A stretch of DNA of 64,000 nt, from NCBI RefSeq assembly GCF_017811815.1, contig NZ_JADKZI010000004.1, positions 310,001 to 374,000 on the forward strand, written 5' to 3'. The translations under genes and the position numbers were made by a program. Below the pieces are notes generated by a model. It was not told where the DNA came from. It did no database searches and worked only from the letters and a program-made list of their open reading frames with translations. Source of the stretch: Flavonifractor sp. AGMB03687 (GTDB lineage Bacteria; Bacillota; Clostridia; Oscillospirales; Oscillospiraceae). Each line of letters starts with the position of its first letter. Position 1 is the stretch's first letter. Below are positions 1-8,024 of the stretch, in pieces.

Positions 1-61
1 TTATGTCAGACTTGCTGGTACAATGATAGAGCCGTGGGATAAATTCTGACTTATAATGCTG

Positions 62-1078
62 TCATTCTTTCGCCCCTTTGATCCGCTTCTGGATATCCTC
101 CACGGACGGCAGTTGGTGCTCCAATTCTTCCGGCAGATTGCTGGTAATCTGATAGGCGCTGACACCGATGGGCTTGCTCATATCCTTCAGAGAATACTCT
201 GCCACAAGGTCGTTTTTGCTCTTGCAGAGCAGCAAGCCGATTGAGGGATTATCCTGTTCTTTCTTCAGAATTCCATCTACCGCAGAGAGATAGAAGTTGA
301 GCTGCCCAGCGTACTCCGGCTTGAACTCACCAGTCTTCAGTTCAATCACCACATAGCAGCGGAGATTCAGATTATAGAACAGCAAGTCAATGTAGAAATC
401 ATCTCCGCCCACATTGAGGTGGTACTGATTGCCGAGGAACGCAAAGCCGGTCCCCAGCTCCAGCAGTAGTTTCGTCACATCCTTGACCAGTGCCCGCTCA
501 ATGTCGCGCTCTACCATATCCTCTTTGAACGGAATGAAGTCGAAGATATACGGATCTTTCATTGTTTGCGTGGCGAGTTCGCTCTGCGGGGACGGAAGGC
601 GGTTTTCGAAGTTAGACACTTTTTCTGCCAGCACCTGCCGTTGATATAGACCGCTCTCAATTTGATGAATCAGCACATTGCGGGACCACCCGTTCTCTGC
701 GATTTTTCTCGCATACCAGAGGCGTTCTTCCATATCCGAGAGTTTGTCCAGCAGAGCAACATTGTGTCCCCACGGGATTTGTGCAACAGGCTGTTGCACA
801 AATCCATCACCCGGATAAGCTGCCGCGAACTTTGCCATATATTTTAGGTTTCTCACAGAGTAGCCAGTGGCATCCGGAAAAGAAATCTTGATGTCGGCGG
901 CAAGGTTTTCTATGAACTTGCTCCCCCATGTCTTGTGCGCGTTGATGACTTCACCGATGGAGTGGTAGAGGAGCAGCAATTCCCGATTGACGCTGACTGT
1001 CGCACGGTATTGCGCTGTGCGGATCTCCTGCTTGATCGATTCGACGATATTCAGATATTCGTTGGAATTCATCAACAT
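62..1078 (-). CDS. DUF1016/YhcG-type PD-(D/E)XK nuclease
   Basis: 338 residues, a normal length for the YhcG family. The N-terminal half is the helical DUF1016 N domain. The C-terminal half carries a PD-(D/E)XK core, visible as FYIDLLFYN, then VIELKTGEF and QLNFYL. The family is regarded as a DNA nuclease tied to mobile elements or defence; the cellular substrate is not established. The start overlaps the stop of the upstream tyrosine phosphatase gene, so the two are translationally coupled. A second ATG lies two codons downstream (1072). It is the last gene of the minus-strand set that starts with the recombinases, so it is probably element cargo. Confidence 0.85.
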   Translation of the reverse strand: MLMNSNEYLNIVESIKQEIRTAQYRATVSVNRELLLLYHSIGEVINAHKTWGSKFIENLAADIKISFPDATGYSVRNLKYMAKFAAAYPGDGFVQQPVAQIPWGHNVALLDKLSDMEERLWYARKIAENGWSRNVLIHQIESGLYQRQVLAEKVSNFENRLPSPQSELATQTMKDPYIFDFIPFKEDMVERDIERALVKDVTKLLLELGTGFAFLGNQYHLNVGGDDFYIDLLFYNLNLRCYVVIELKTGEFKPEYAGQLNFYLSAVDGILKKEQDNPSIGLLLCKSKNDLVAEYSLKDMSKPIGVSAYQITSNLPEELEHQLPSVEDIQKRIKGAKE

Positions 1079-1539
1079 TGTGTTTTCGCCTCCGTCAATT
1101 TATGCAGCAACCCCTGACACCCTTCCAGCACATCCCGCCATGTGGCCTCGAAATCGCCGGTGTACCACGGGTCGGCCACATCGCCGGGGCGCTCGGTGTA
1201 TTCCATCAAGAGGTGCATCTTGTCCTCGAAGTCCCCGCCACAGATGCGATGCATATTGCGGAGATTGGCCTGATCCATGCCGATCAGGAGGTCGTATTCC
1301 TCGTAATCATCGTTCTGGAGCTGCCGGGCGGTCTTGCCGGAGCAGTCGATCCCATGCTCCGTCAGCTTGCGCCGTGCCGGGGGATAGACCGGATTGCCGA
1401 TCTCCTCGGTGCTGGTCGCCGCGGACTCAATGTGGAACCAGGCTTCCAGCCCCGCCTTTTTCACCAGATCTTTCATCACGAATTCAGCCATTGGGCTGCG
1501 GCAGATATTGCCGTGGCAGATAAAAAGTATCCTCGTCAT
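1072..1539 (-). CDS. Low-molecular-weight protein tyrosine phosphatase
   Basis: 155 residues. The N-terminus has the P-loop CHGNICRS (the CX5R(S/T) signature of LMW-PTPs), and the C-terminal third has the DPWYTGDF segment with the general-acid Asp. It should dephosphorylate tyrosine on cytoplasmic proteins or small aryl phosphates. I chose the ATG at 1539 because it sits next to the P-loop and has AGGAG about 8 nt upstream. The same frame runs back to 1689, but that extension comes from a different, frameshifted small ORF. The gene overlaps the DUF1016 start. Confidence 0.88.
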   Translation of the reverse strand: MTRILFICHGNICRSPMAEFVMKDLVKKAGLEAWFHIESAATSTEEIGNPVYPPARRKLTEHGIDCSGKTARQLQNDDYEEYDLLIGMDQANLRNMHRICGGDFEDKMHLLMEYTERPGDVADPWYTGDFEATWRDVLEGCQGLLHKLTEAKTQC

Positions 1540-1549
1540 TTGTGCGCTC

Positions 1550-1689
1550 CTATATTGTTTCGGTAGGCTCAGTATAGCATACAGGCTCCGGATAGTCGAG
1601 GGGCATCTCAAATGTGCCATAAGGAGGCGCTGTTCCATTGACTCTGTTATCAATGCTTCCGCATAGGCTGTGGGCTTCTTGATATTCAT
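1550..1689 (-). pseudogene. Frameshifted small ORF (about 46 residues before the shift)
   Basis: An ATG at 1689 with GGGAGG just upstream opens a peptide beginning MNIKKPTAYAEALITESM. Around 1621-1625 the continuation YGTFEMPLDYPEPVCYTEP up to a TAG at 1550 lies in another frame. One extra T would join both parts into a smooth acidic protein of about 46 residues. As it stands, the first frame runs on into the tyrosine phosphatase. It may be a real one-base deletion, a sequencing error or a programmed shift. I do not recognise the protein, and its function is unknown. Confidence 0.4.
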
Positions 1690-1802
1690 GGGATCCTCCC
1701 TCCCGGCGCTGCCGCCTGCTTATAAAGAGAAGGCACGGCATCTGCCGTGTCTTCCCCTGCGTCAGAACCTTGATATCGTCTGGCAATCTCTCCGGTATAT
1801 AC

Positions 1803-2546
1803 TCAAAGCAGTTGGACGATTTGTTCCCAGAGCAGGATATGCCTATCATCGACAGCCTGGTTGTCATGATAGTGTCCGAAGAACCAATATTGAAACTCCA
1901 GCCGCTGGTCGACCATGTCCAGGAAGTCGTTCAGGCGGTCCGTCGTATAATCGGGGTTCAGCCTTCTGACGATCCTCGACGGGGCGCAGTGCGTGATCAC
2001 ACAGTCCGCCCGCCAGCCGATCCGTTCCAGAGTTGCCAGCGCGGTGAGATATTCCTCATCGGAGGGCAGCTCATCCGGCCACCAGCTATGTCCCAGGACG
2101 CGGAACCGCTGTCGGGTCCTTCGTTTCCACCAGTATTCCCGCTCAAAGTCCGGGGCGCTGGGATCAAGGATGCCGTCCTGAATGTCGTGGGAGGACGCGC
2201 CGCCCATGGTGAAGAAGGTCAGGCCGTCTATTTCATAAGCCTGCCCGCGCAGCAGCCGCAGGATATGGGGCCGTATCCGCTGCACCCGGCCATTTTTCCA
2301 TTCCTCCACGGGGAGTCGCTTCAGCATATCAAAGTTTTCGTGGTTCCCATCCACCCACAGGGTCGTCCAGGGCTTGTCCTCCAGCCAGTTCAGCCAGTAG
2401 TTCTCCTCAGCCGAGCCATCCCATAAGCCGCCGAAGTCGCCTGAAATAATCATGTAGTCATCCCGGCTCATCTCCCGCTGCTGGGGGAAGTATTTGTTTC
2501 CAAACCGCTGGAATCCTCCATGGGTATCTCCCGTGATACAGATCAT
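1803..2546 (-). CDS. Calcineurin-like metallophosphoesterase
   Basis: 247 residues with the full metallophosphoesterase motif set in order: GDTHG at the N-terminus, GDFGG, GNHE, a Cys-free THCAP and a final GHYH. No signal peptide or membrane segment is visible, so it should be cytoplasmic. The substrate cannot be told from sequence. Its ATG overlaps the stop of the recombinase gene (ATGA at 2543-2546), so it is translated from the recombinase transcript, which is an unusual coupling between an integrase and a cargo enzyme. Confidence 0.88.
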   Translation of the reverse strand: MICITGDTHGGFQRFGNKYFPQQREMSRDDYMIISGDFGGLWDGSAEENYWLNWLEDKPWTTLWVDGNHENFDMLKRLPVEEWKNGRVQRIRPHILRLLRGQAYEIDGLTFFTMGGASSHDIQDGILDPSAPDFEREYWWKRRTRQRFRVLGHSWWPDELPSDEEYLTALATLERIGWRADCVITHCAPSRIVRRLNPDYTTDRLNDFLDMVDQRLEFQYWFFGHYHDNQAVDDRHILLWEQIVQLL

Positions 2547-4195
2547 GACGCCCTGGCCCCTTTCTCATTCTCTATGCGCTGTTCGATCTCCGTCCCATCC
2601 TTAAACAGAATGAGCAGCTTGTCCCGTCCCAGCACCTTGATGCTGCTGATGAGTTGGCGTACCGTGACCTCGTCGAAATCCGTGAGGGCGGCGCTGGTCT
2701 GCTCCAGTTCGTGTTCGATCTGCTCCATGCGCCGGTCAAATTCGGCGGCGGTCTGCCCCTGGCGCTCCAGTTCCGCCTTCTTTGCCATGAGACGGGTCTT
2801 GGCCATGTTGATCTGCCGGATCTCCTCGTCGTATTCCACACAGTCCGCTCCGGCTCCCACCGCCAGCTGGAACAGCTCCAGCTGGCGCTCCTGCAAGGCC
2901 CGGATCTGGTTCTCCACAGCAGGGAGCGTCAATGGATCACTGCTGCCCGCCAGAGCCGCCTGGATGCTGTCTCTGAGCGTCTGCTTGGCCGTGCGCATCT
3001 GGAACATCTCGTTCATGGCGGAGAGGATGGCGGCGTGCAGGGCAGGCTCCTCCAGCGTGGGCGAGTCCTTACAGACCCGCCTGCCCTTTTCCAGCCGGTT
3101 CAGGCACCGCCACACATACCGCTTTTCGCCGTTGGGCATCCAGAGCCGCCTGCGGTACGGGCTGCCGCACTCCCCGCAGACCAATATCTCGTTCAGCGCG
3201 TATCTGCCGCTGTATTTGCCAAGCTCCGTCCTGGTCTTGGAAGAAGTCTTTTTCAGGCCGGCCCGCCGCGCCAGTTCCTCCTGCACCTTTTGAAATGTCT
3301 CCCGGTCAATGATGGCGGGGTGGCATTCGTGGACATAGTATTTGGGCAGCTCTCCAATGTTCTTCTTTTGCTGGTGGGTGAACAGGTCCGCCATGTAGGT
3401 CTTCTGGAGCAGGGCGTCCCCAATGTATTTTTCGTTCCGCAGCATACTCTGGATCACGCTGTCGTGCCAGGTCGTTTTGCCCCGTGCCGTTTTGACGCCG
3501 TCCGCCATCAGATCCTTGCAGATCCGGCAGGTGCTGTGGCCCATCAGATAGCGGGCAAAGATCCTGCGCACCACAGCGGCCTGCTCCTCATCAATTTCCG
3601 GCTGGCCGTCCGGACCTTTGCGGTATCCAAGGAAGCTGTCAAATTGATAGTACACCTTTCCATCCTTGAAATTCTTGCGGTGGCCCCACTTGACGCTGCC
3701 GCTGAGAGACTCGCTCTCCGCCTGGGCCTGTGAGAAGAAGAATGTCAGGATCATCTCATTGTCCATGTAGAGGGTGTTGACATTCTCTTTTTCAAAGTAG
3801 ACGCCCACACCCAGCCGCTTCAGACGGCGGACATAGTTGAGGCCGTCCAGCGTGTTGCGTCCGAACCGGGAGACGGATTTGGTAATGACCAGATCGATCT
3901 TTCCCTTTTCACAGTCCCGAATCATTTGCAGGAACTCCTTGCGTTTCTTGGTGGAGGTGCCGGTCTTGCCCTCATCGGCGTACAGGCGGACCATGGTCCA
4001 GTCCTGGTTGCTGTCGATCTTCTCGGTATAGTATTCGATCTGCGCCTCATAGCTGGAGAGCTGCTCGTCCTTGTCCGTGGAGACACGGCAATAGGGAGCC
4101 ACACGCAGATGCTGTTTCCGAAAGTCCCGGTTGACCATCTGCGGGTCAGCGGGGATGACTGTTATTTTCTTGGGTGTTTTTGGCGTGGTACTCAT
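2543..4195 (-). CDS. Large serine recombinase (third gene of the recombinase operon)
   Basis: 550 residues. The order is a resolvase catalytic domain (nucleophile Ser in YCRVSTD, arginines in SVSRFGRN), a recombinase domain, a zinc ribbon with CGECGSPYRR and a distal Cys, and a C-terminal coiled-coil region. This is the layout of the large serine integrases that excise and insert Firmicutes ICEs without target-site preference for tRNA genes. It overlaps the gene before it (ATGA at 4192-4195) and the metallophosphatase after it. It probably acts together with the two neighbouring recombinases rather than alone. Confidence 0.92.
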   Translation of the reverse strand: MSTTPKTPKKITVIPADPQMVNRDFRKQHLRVAPYCRVSTDKDEQLSSYEAQIEYYTEKIDSNQDWTMVRLYADEGKTGTSTKKRKEFLQMIRDCEKGKIDLVITKSVSRFGRNTLDGLNYVRRLKRLGVGVYFEKENVNTLYMDNEMILTFFFSQAQAESESLSGSVKWGHRKNFKDGKVYYQFDSFLGYRKGPDGQPEIDEEQAAVVRRIFARYLMGHSTCRICKDLMADGVKTARGKTTWHDSVIQSMLRNEKYIGDALLQKTYMADLFTHQQKKNIGELPKYYVHECHPAIIDRETFQKVQEELARRAGLKKTSSKTRTELGKYSGRYALNEILVCGECGSPYRRRLWMPNGEKRYVWRCLNRLEKGRRVCKDSPTLEEPALHAAILSAMNEMFQMRTAKQTLRDSIQAALAGSSDPLTLPAVENQIRALQERQLELFQLAVGAGADCVEYDEEIRQINMAKTRLMAKKAELERQGQTAAEFDRRMEQIEHELEQTSAALTDFDEVTVRQLISSIKVLGRDKLLILFKDGTEIEQRIENEKGARAS

Positions 4196-5064
4196 GCCGT
4201 TCTCTCCTCTCTGTCAGATGTGAAGATGGTCCCGTTGATCAGCTCCAGTTCCAACGCGCCGCCGTTTCCCAGGCGGATTGCTTTGACGGCTGTATCCATC
4301 AGTTCCTGAAGGACACCTTCATCTGCCGGTCCCGCATCCAGGCGCTTACGCAGACAATCCAGCCTGCAGCCGGGAGTGGGGTCCGGGATGGCGCTGTAGC
4401 TCTCCGCGGCGGCGGCAAAGATAAGCGCGCGGATCAGCTCGGCGCTTTCCGCGCCGCGGTTAAAGGCCAGATTCAGTTCATTCTGGATGCGGATGGCGTC
4501 CATGGACGGGCCGTCCTGCCGCCTGGTATCCGGCGGTATCAGCAGGGAGGGTTTCTCAGCCAGCGCCTGGAGCCGCTGCGTCAGGCTGTCCCGCAGGACA
4601 GGATCCTCCACACGGACGGTTTGAGCGCAGTCGGGATTTTCACACCGCCAACGGGGAACTCCGTAGGACTTGGTGTCTCGCGCCATCGCTGCTCCGCAGC
4701 GGGCGCATACGGCTTTCCTGCGGATGGGAGCTATATGATCCGGACAGGGGGTACCGGAGGCTTTACCAGCCCGCTGGAGACAAACCTTCATAAAAACCTC
4801 GCTGGTGATCAGGCGGGGATACATCCCCGTGCCGAGATATGTTTCATTTTCCAGCATCCGCTTGACCATGTGCTTATTCCAGCGGTCCGTGTGCTGGTGG
4901 TATTTGACGCCCTGGCGCTCCATTTCATTGGCGATCTGCTGGTAGGAGAGGCCGTCGAGATACATCTGGTAGATGCGCTTTACTGCGTCGGCCTCTACCG
5001 GGTGAAGACCGGCCTTTCCGTTCCGGATCATATAGCCGAAAGGGATCTTTCTCTGCCACGCCAT
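4192..5064 (-). CDS. Recombinase-domain protein lacking the catalytic domain
   Basis: 290 residues, about half the usual size. It begins directly in the DNA-binding recombinase domain (IPFGYMIRNGKAGLHPVE) and contains a zinc ribbon (CARCGAAM, then a CENPDC run). The resolvase domain with the catalytic serine is absent. No decayed catalytic domain is visible upstream, because the preceding gene ends at 5065 and this ATG follows its TAA directly. It is therefore a designed short form rather than a remnant, and could act as a targeting or directionality partner for the two full-length enzymes. Confidence 0.85.
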   Translation of the reverse strand: MAWQRKIPFGYMIRNGKAGLHPVEADAVKRIYQMYLDGLSYQQIANEMERQGVKYHQHTDRWNKHMVKRMLENETYLGTGMYPRLITSEVFMKVCLQRAGKASGTPCPDHIAPIRRKAVCARCGAAMARDTKSYGVPRWRCENPDCAQTVRVEDPVLRDSLTQRLQALAEKPSLLIPPDTRRQDGPSMDAIRIQNELNLAFNRGAESAELIRALIFAAAAESYSAIPDPTPGCRLDCLRKRLDAGPADEGVLQELMDTAVKAIRLGNGGALELELINGTIFTSDREERTA

Positions 5065-6663
5065 TTACCGCACCGCCCTTTCCATCGTCTCCGCCAACTC
5101 CAGCCCGTTGTACAGGCGGAATTTGACTGTCTCCGCTGAGTAAACGGTGAGGCGCTGGATCAGGAACTCGAACAGCTCCTCGTCTACCGTTTCCCGCTGG
5201 AACGGTCTGCCGCTGTCCTCCAGATATTCCAGGATCGCTTCTGTGTTCTGGAGCTGCTGGTCCTCTCCGGATGCTTCCAGCGCCCGCCGGCGGAGCTTTT
5301 TCAACTCCTTCAGCTTGTGCGTGATCTCATCCTGCTGGGATAAGTAAAGAGCAGGATCCACATACCCTTTCGACTTCAGCCGAACCAGTACGAGATTCTG
5401 CTCTGATAAACGCGCAATCTCTTTGTCGATATCGGTGATCTTCCGGTTGGAGCGCAGCTCCAGTTCCCGAAGCTCCCGGAGCCGCTCCGCCATGGGGCGG
5501 AATATCCTGGCGGGATCCTGTGCCAGCTTGTGGTACAGGCGGAGTACCGCTGATGTGATCTCCGCCTCCGGCACCTGGGGCACGGGGCAGCGGCTTTTCT
5601 CCTGATCGTGCCGGTGGCATACCCAGTAGACCTTGCCGCGGATATCCTTCCTGCGGCACATGGAGCCGCACACCCCGCAGAAGACGCGCCTGCTGTATAC
5701 AGACGGCCGGCGCTGCGCGTGGGAGAGGAATTGCTCCCTGCGCCGTGCCATCAGCTCCCGCACGCGCTGAAAGTCCTCCTGGCTGACAATGGCCGGATGG
5801 GAATCCTCCACGAAGTATTGGGGCTTCTGGCCCGTGTTCCTGATCTGACGGAAGGGGAAGGTATCGGTGGCGCAGGTCTTCTGCCAGATCATGTTCCCGG
5901 TATAGGAGATGTTGGTCAGAATGTAATGAATGGTGCTGGGATACCAGCGTTCCCGGCCATGACCCCTGACCACGCCCAGTTCGTTGAGTTCCTTTGCGAT
6001 ATCCTCCTTGCCCTGTCCGTCCAGATAGGCGCGGAAGATATACCGCACCACATCGGCCTCATCCCGGTCAATCTCCAGCTCCCGCTCGACCAAGCGGTAG
6101 CCGTAGGGCGGCGTGGGTGGTGTGAAGATGCCCTTCTCCATGCGGATACGGTTGCTGACGCGCATATTGCTGGAATGGTTGGTGGACTCCATCTGGGCGA
6201 AAGCCCCGTAGAGGTCCGCCGCCTGCTCCGAGGTCATCTTTGCGGTATCCAGATTCTCCTTCTCGAAGTAGATGGAAATGCCCAGCCGGAGCAACTCCCG
6301 CATGAACTGGATGTATTCCCCGGTGTTCCTCGCAAACCGGGAGACGGACTTGACCAGCAGCCGGTCAATTTTTCCGGCCCGGCAGTCATTGATCATGCGG
6401 TTGAAGTCGTCCCGTTTCTGGGCCTCCGTGCCTGTGAGCCCCTCGTCGGCATAGATGTCCACCATCTCCCAGTCCTCCTTGGAGGAGATGTATTTGGTGT
6501 AGAAGTCCACCTGGGCGATGTAGGAGTTGAGCTGATCCTCTGAGTCGCTGCTGACGCGGGCATAGGCCGCTACACGGAGCTTGGCCTGTTCCGGCGGCCG
6601 GGGATCGATGACTGTGATCCGGGGCGCCGCTTTCATGATGCTTTGTGCTTGTACCATAGTCAT
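5065..6663 (-). CDS. Large serine recombinase (first gene of the recombinase operon)
   Basis: 532 residues: catalytic domain with AAYARVSSDSED (nucleophile Ser) and SVSRFARN, recombinase domain (PPYGYRLVE), zinc ribbon (FCGVCGSMCRRK and VCHRH), then a long charged coiled coil. Start ATG at 6663 follows AAAGGAGG. It heads a tight operon with the short recombinase and the second full-length recombinase. Its promoter region carries the box shared with the mobilisation and VirB4 operons (6685-6730), which ties excision to transfer. Confidence 0.92.
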   Translation of the reverse strand: MTMVQAQSIMKAAPRITVIDPRPPEQAKLRVAAYARVSSDSEDQLNSYIAQVDFYTKYISSKEDWEMVDIYADEGLTGTEAQKRDDFNRMINDCRAGKIDRLLVKSVSRFARNTGEYIQFMRELLRLGISIYFEKENLDTAKMTSEQAADLYGAFAQMESTNHSSNMRVSNRIRMEKGIFTPPTPPYGYRLVERELEIDRDEADVVRYIFRAYLDGQGKEDIAKELNELGVVRGHGRERWYPSTIHYILTNISYTGNMIWQKTCATDTFPFRQIRNTGQKPQYFVEDSHPAIVSQEDFQRVRELMARRREQFLSHAQRRPSVYSRRVFCGVCGSMCRRKDIRGKVYWVCHRHDQEKSRCPVPQVPEAEITSAVLRLYHKLAQDPARIFRPMAERLRELRELELRSNRKITDIDKEIARLSEQNLVLVRLKSKGYVDPALYLSQQDEITHKLKELKKLRRRALEASGEDQQLQNTEAILEYLEDSGRPFQRETVDEELFEFLIQRLTVYSAETVKFRLYNGLELAETMERAVR

Positions 6664-6684
6664 ATTGACCTCCTTTCAGCAACG

Positions 6685-6730
6685 ACAATACCACAGGTTT
6701 GGCAGGATAGCTATTCACCAAAGCCAATAA
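6685..6730 (-). promoter_or_regulatory. Conserved ICE promoter box, copy 1 (recombinase operon)
   Basis: On the minus strand the box TTATTGGCTTTGGTGAATAG (through AGCT, 6709-6730) is followed by exactly 18 nt and the hexamer TATTGT (6685-6690), about 20 nt before the recombinase ATG. The same arrangement recurs at 37065-37111 and 48324-48370. There is no good TTGACA-type -35, so an activator or alternative sigma factor is likely. Confidence 0.6.
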
Positions 6731-6780
6731 GAAACCGGCGGGAAACCCGCGCAAATTGACAAAGGGAACGGGACGGGATA

Positions 6781-6936
6781 TTATCCAAGGATCAGGGTGG
6801 GGCGGAGCCTTCGGGCCAGCTCCCGGTGGGTCACTTCCGCCTCCTCCGTGGTCAGGAGCTCCCGCTCCACCAACTGCTCCAGCAGCTTCAGAGCAGAGAG
6901 AAAAGTCAGGTTATCCGATAATTCTTTTCCTGTCAT
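6781..6936 (-). CDS. Small SHOCT-like protein
   Basis: 51 residues, starting at an ATG preceded by AAGGAGG with good spacing and ending at TAA 6781. It begins MTGKELSDNLTFLSALKLLE and continues with a short helical SHOCT-like pattern (LLTTEEAEVTHRELARRL). SHOCT domains are short oligomerisation or nucleic-acid-associated modules often found next to phage and ICE genes. Its position just before the three recombinases suggests a role in recombination or its control. That role is inference. Confidence 0.65.
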   Translation of the reverse strand: MTGKELSDNLTFLSALKLLEQLVERELLTTEEAEVTHRELARRLRPTLILG

Positions 6937-7002
6937 ACATAGCCCTCCTTGTCAGGAAGGCCGCCCACCGCGGGCCGGTGAACGGCCCATGATGATATGA
7001 AA

Positions 7003-7033
7003 CGCCGGCCATCTCAACAGCAGATGGCCGGCG
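7003..7033 (-). terminator. 12-bp hairpin after the toxin gene
   Basis: Inverted repeat CGCCGGCCATCT (7003-7014) and AGATGGCCGGCG (7022-7033) with a 7-nt loop, about 90 nt downstream of the MazF stop. On the minus strand it is followed by GTTTCATATC, a weak U-tract, so it may be a poor terminator or a processing hairpin. Confidence 0.5.
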
Positions 7034-7123
7034 CTATGTATAACTATTTTCCGCCTGTTGGGTTATTAATTTCAGTTGGATACAGTTTGTAACCGACTGG
7101 TTTTTCAGCTTTGATGCGCTCAT

Positions 7124-7501
7124 TCAACAGCTATCTGAGTTTCCAAGCCCAACGCTGATGCCCAGCGCCGCGTCGATCTGGCGCAGCTTTTCCGCGCCTA
7201 CATTGCCCATGTACTCTCCCAGCCGGGACTTGTCCAGTGTCCGGAGCTGCTCCAGCAGAACGGTGGAGTCCCGGAACAGGCCGCAGGCGGATCCACGCAG
7301 TTGTACATGGGTAGGCAGATGCTGTCCCTTTCGCCGTGCTGTGATAGCCGCCGCGATCACCGTGGGGCTGTGGAGGTTGCCTGTATCATTCTGGATGATC
7401 ACCACAGGCCGGATGCCGCCCTGTTCCGATCCGGTGACTGGCATGAGGTCAGCATAATAAATATCCCCACGCTGGATGGCGCGTTGTTTCTGTGATCTCA
7501 A
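7124..7501 (-). CDS. mazF: MazF/PemK-type endoribonuclease toxin
   Basis: 125 residues of the MazF/PemK fold: RGDIYYADLMPVTGSEQGG at the N-terminus, RPVVIIQND, then PTVIAAAIT and the closing helix. The family cleaves single-stranded RNA at short sequences. I chose a TTG at 7501 because AAGGAGG lies 8 nt before it; the longer reading upstream also starts at a TTG and has no such site. No MazE-like antitoxin gene is visible next to it. An intrinsic terminator stands just upstream (7527-7591), so expression may depend on read-through. Confidence 0.85.
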   Translation of the reverse strand: MRSQKQRAIQRGDIYYADLMPVTGSEQGGIRPVVIIQNDTGNLHSPTVIAAAITARRKGQHLPTHVQLRGSACGLFRDSTVLLEQLRTLDKSRLGEYMGNVGAEKLRQIDAALGISVGLGNSDSC

Positions 7502-7526
7502 CCTTTTTGCCTCCTTACTTCTGAGC

Positions 7527-7591
7527 AAAAACGGGGGCCGCTCCAGTGCGTGCAAAAGTATGACTAACTCTTTGCTGGAATGCGGCCCCCG
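7527..7591 (-). terminator. Leader terminator in front of mazF
   Basis: On the minus strand CGGGGGCCGC pairs with GCGGCCCCCG (7532-7541 with 7582-7591), and an inner CCAG pairs with CTGG, closing a 30-nt loop. A run of five T follows directly (7527-7531). The structure ends 19 nt before the toxin ribosome binding site, so it is either the end of an upstream transcript or an attenuator for mazF. Confidence 0.6.
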
Positions 7592-7594
7592 CCG

Positions 7595-7607
7595 CTTCTG
7601 AAATTTG
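7595..7607. promoter_or_regulatory. Half copy of the sigma-gene operator
   Basis: The 13-mer CTTCTGAAATTTG occurs here upstream of mazF and again as one arm of the palindrome in front of the sigma-like gene (8503-8536). The repetition in two nearby leaders suggests one shared binding protein. Confidence 0.4.
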
Positions 7608-7973
7608 TATCATTGGCCCTATTCGACACTACTTCCCAGGCCATGGGCAGTCAAGTGAACCGCAGCTGGCGCCGCGCTCCGGGAATCTCACCCCTCCGAG
7701 GATCTCTCCGAGCTGCCCCCATTGCTTGAGGCTGTGGCTGGGCAGGGGTACCATTGTGGGCGGACAAGGTCATTGCAAAACAGCTTGCCAGGGCTGCTTT
7801 CGTCTGGACGGGGACCGCTGGGCACCTTATTTGGCCGTCTTTGATGCGGGAAAGCCCGCACAGGTGGTCTTGGCGCGTCCGACTCATCGCTTTTCCTCTT
7901 TTGGAGGCTTGTCCGCTGATGTTATTCACTCGCTGGATATTCACTTTTCAAGCTGCACAGGGAGAAACGAAAG
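7608..7973. other. Intergenic stretch without a convincing gene
   Basis: A minus-strand reading frame (ATG at 7887, stop at 7651, 78 residues) has a weak GAGGAAA upstream, but its product (rich in Arg, Pro and Gln) resembles no family I know. I treat it as unproven. No repeat or RNA gene was recognised here. Confidence 0.3.
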
Positions 7974-8010
7974 AACCCCCTCACTCTCTTTGCCGTTGAG
8001 CGAGGGGGTT
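7974..8010 (-). terminator. Terminator of the sigma-like gene
   Basis: AACCCCCTC (7974-7982) pairs with GAGGGGGTT (8002-8010), 15 nt after the stop of the sigma-like gene. The minus strand continues with TTCTTTCGTTTC, a usable U-rich tail. On the plus strand the same hairpin is followed by a run of seven T, so it may work in both directions. Confidence 0.65.
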
Positions 8011-8024
8011 GAGCGGAAATTTTT

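Noticed and set aside
7651-7887. 78-residue minus-strand frame between sigma-like and mazF genes
   Set aside because: Weak ribosome binding site, no recognisable domain; kept only as a note in the intergenic entry.
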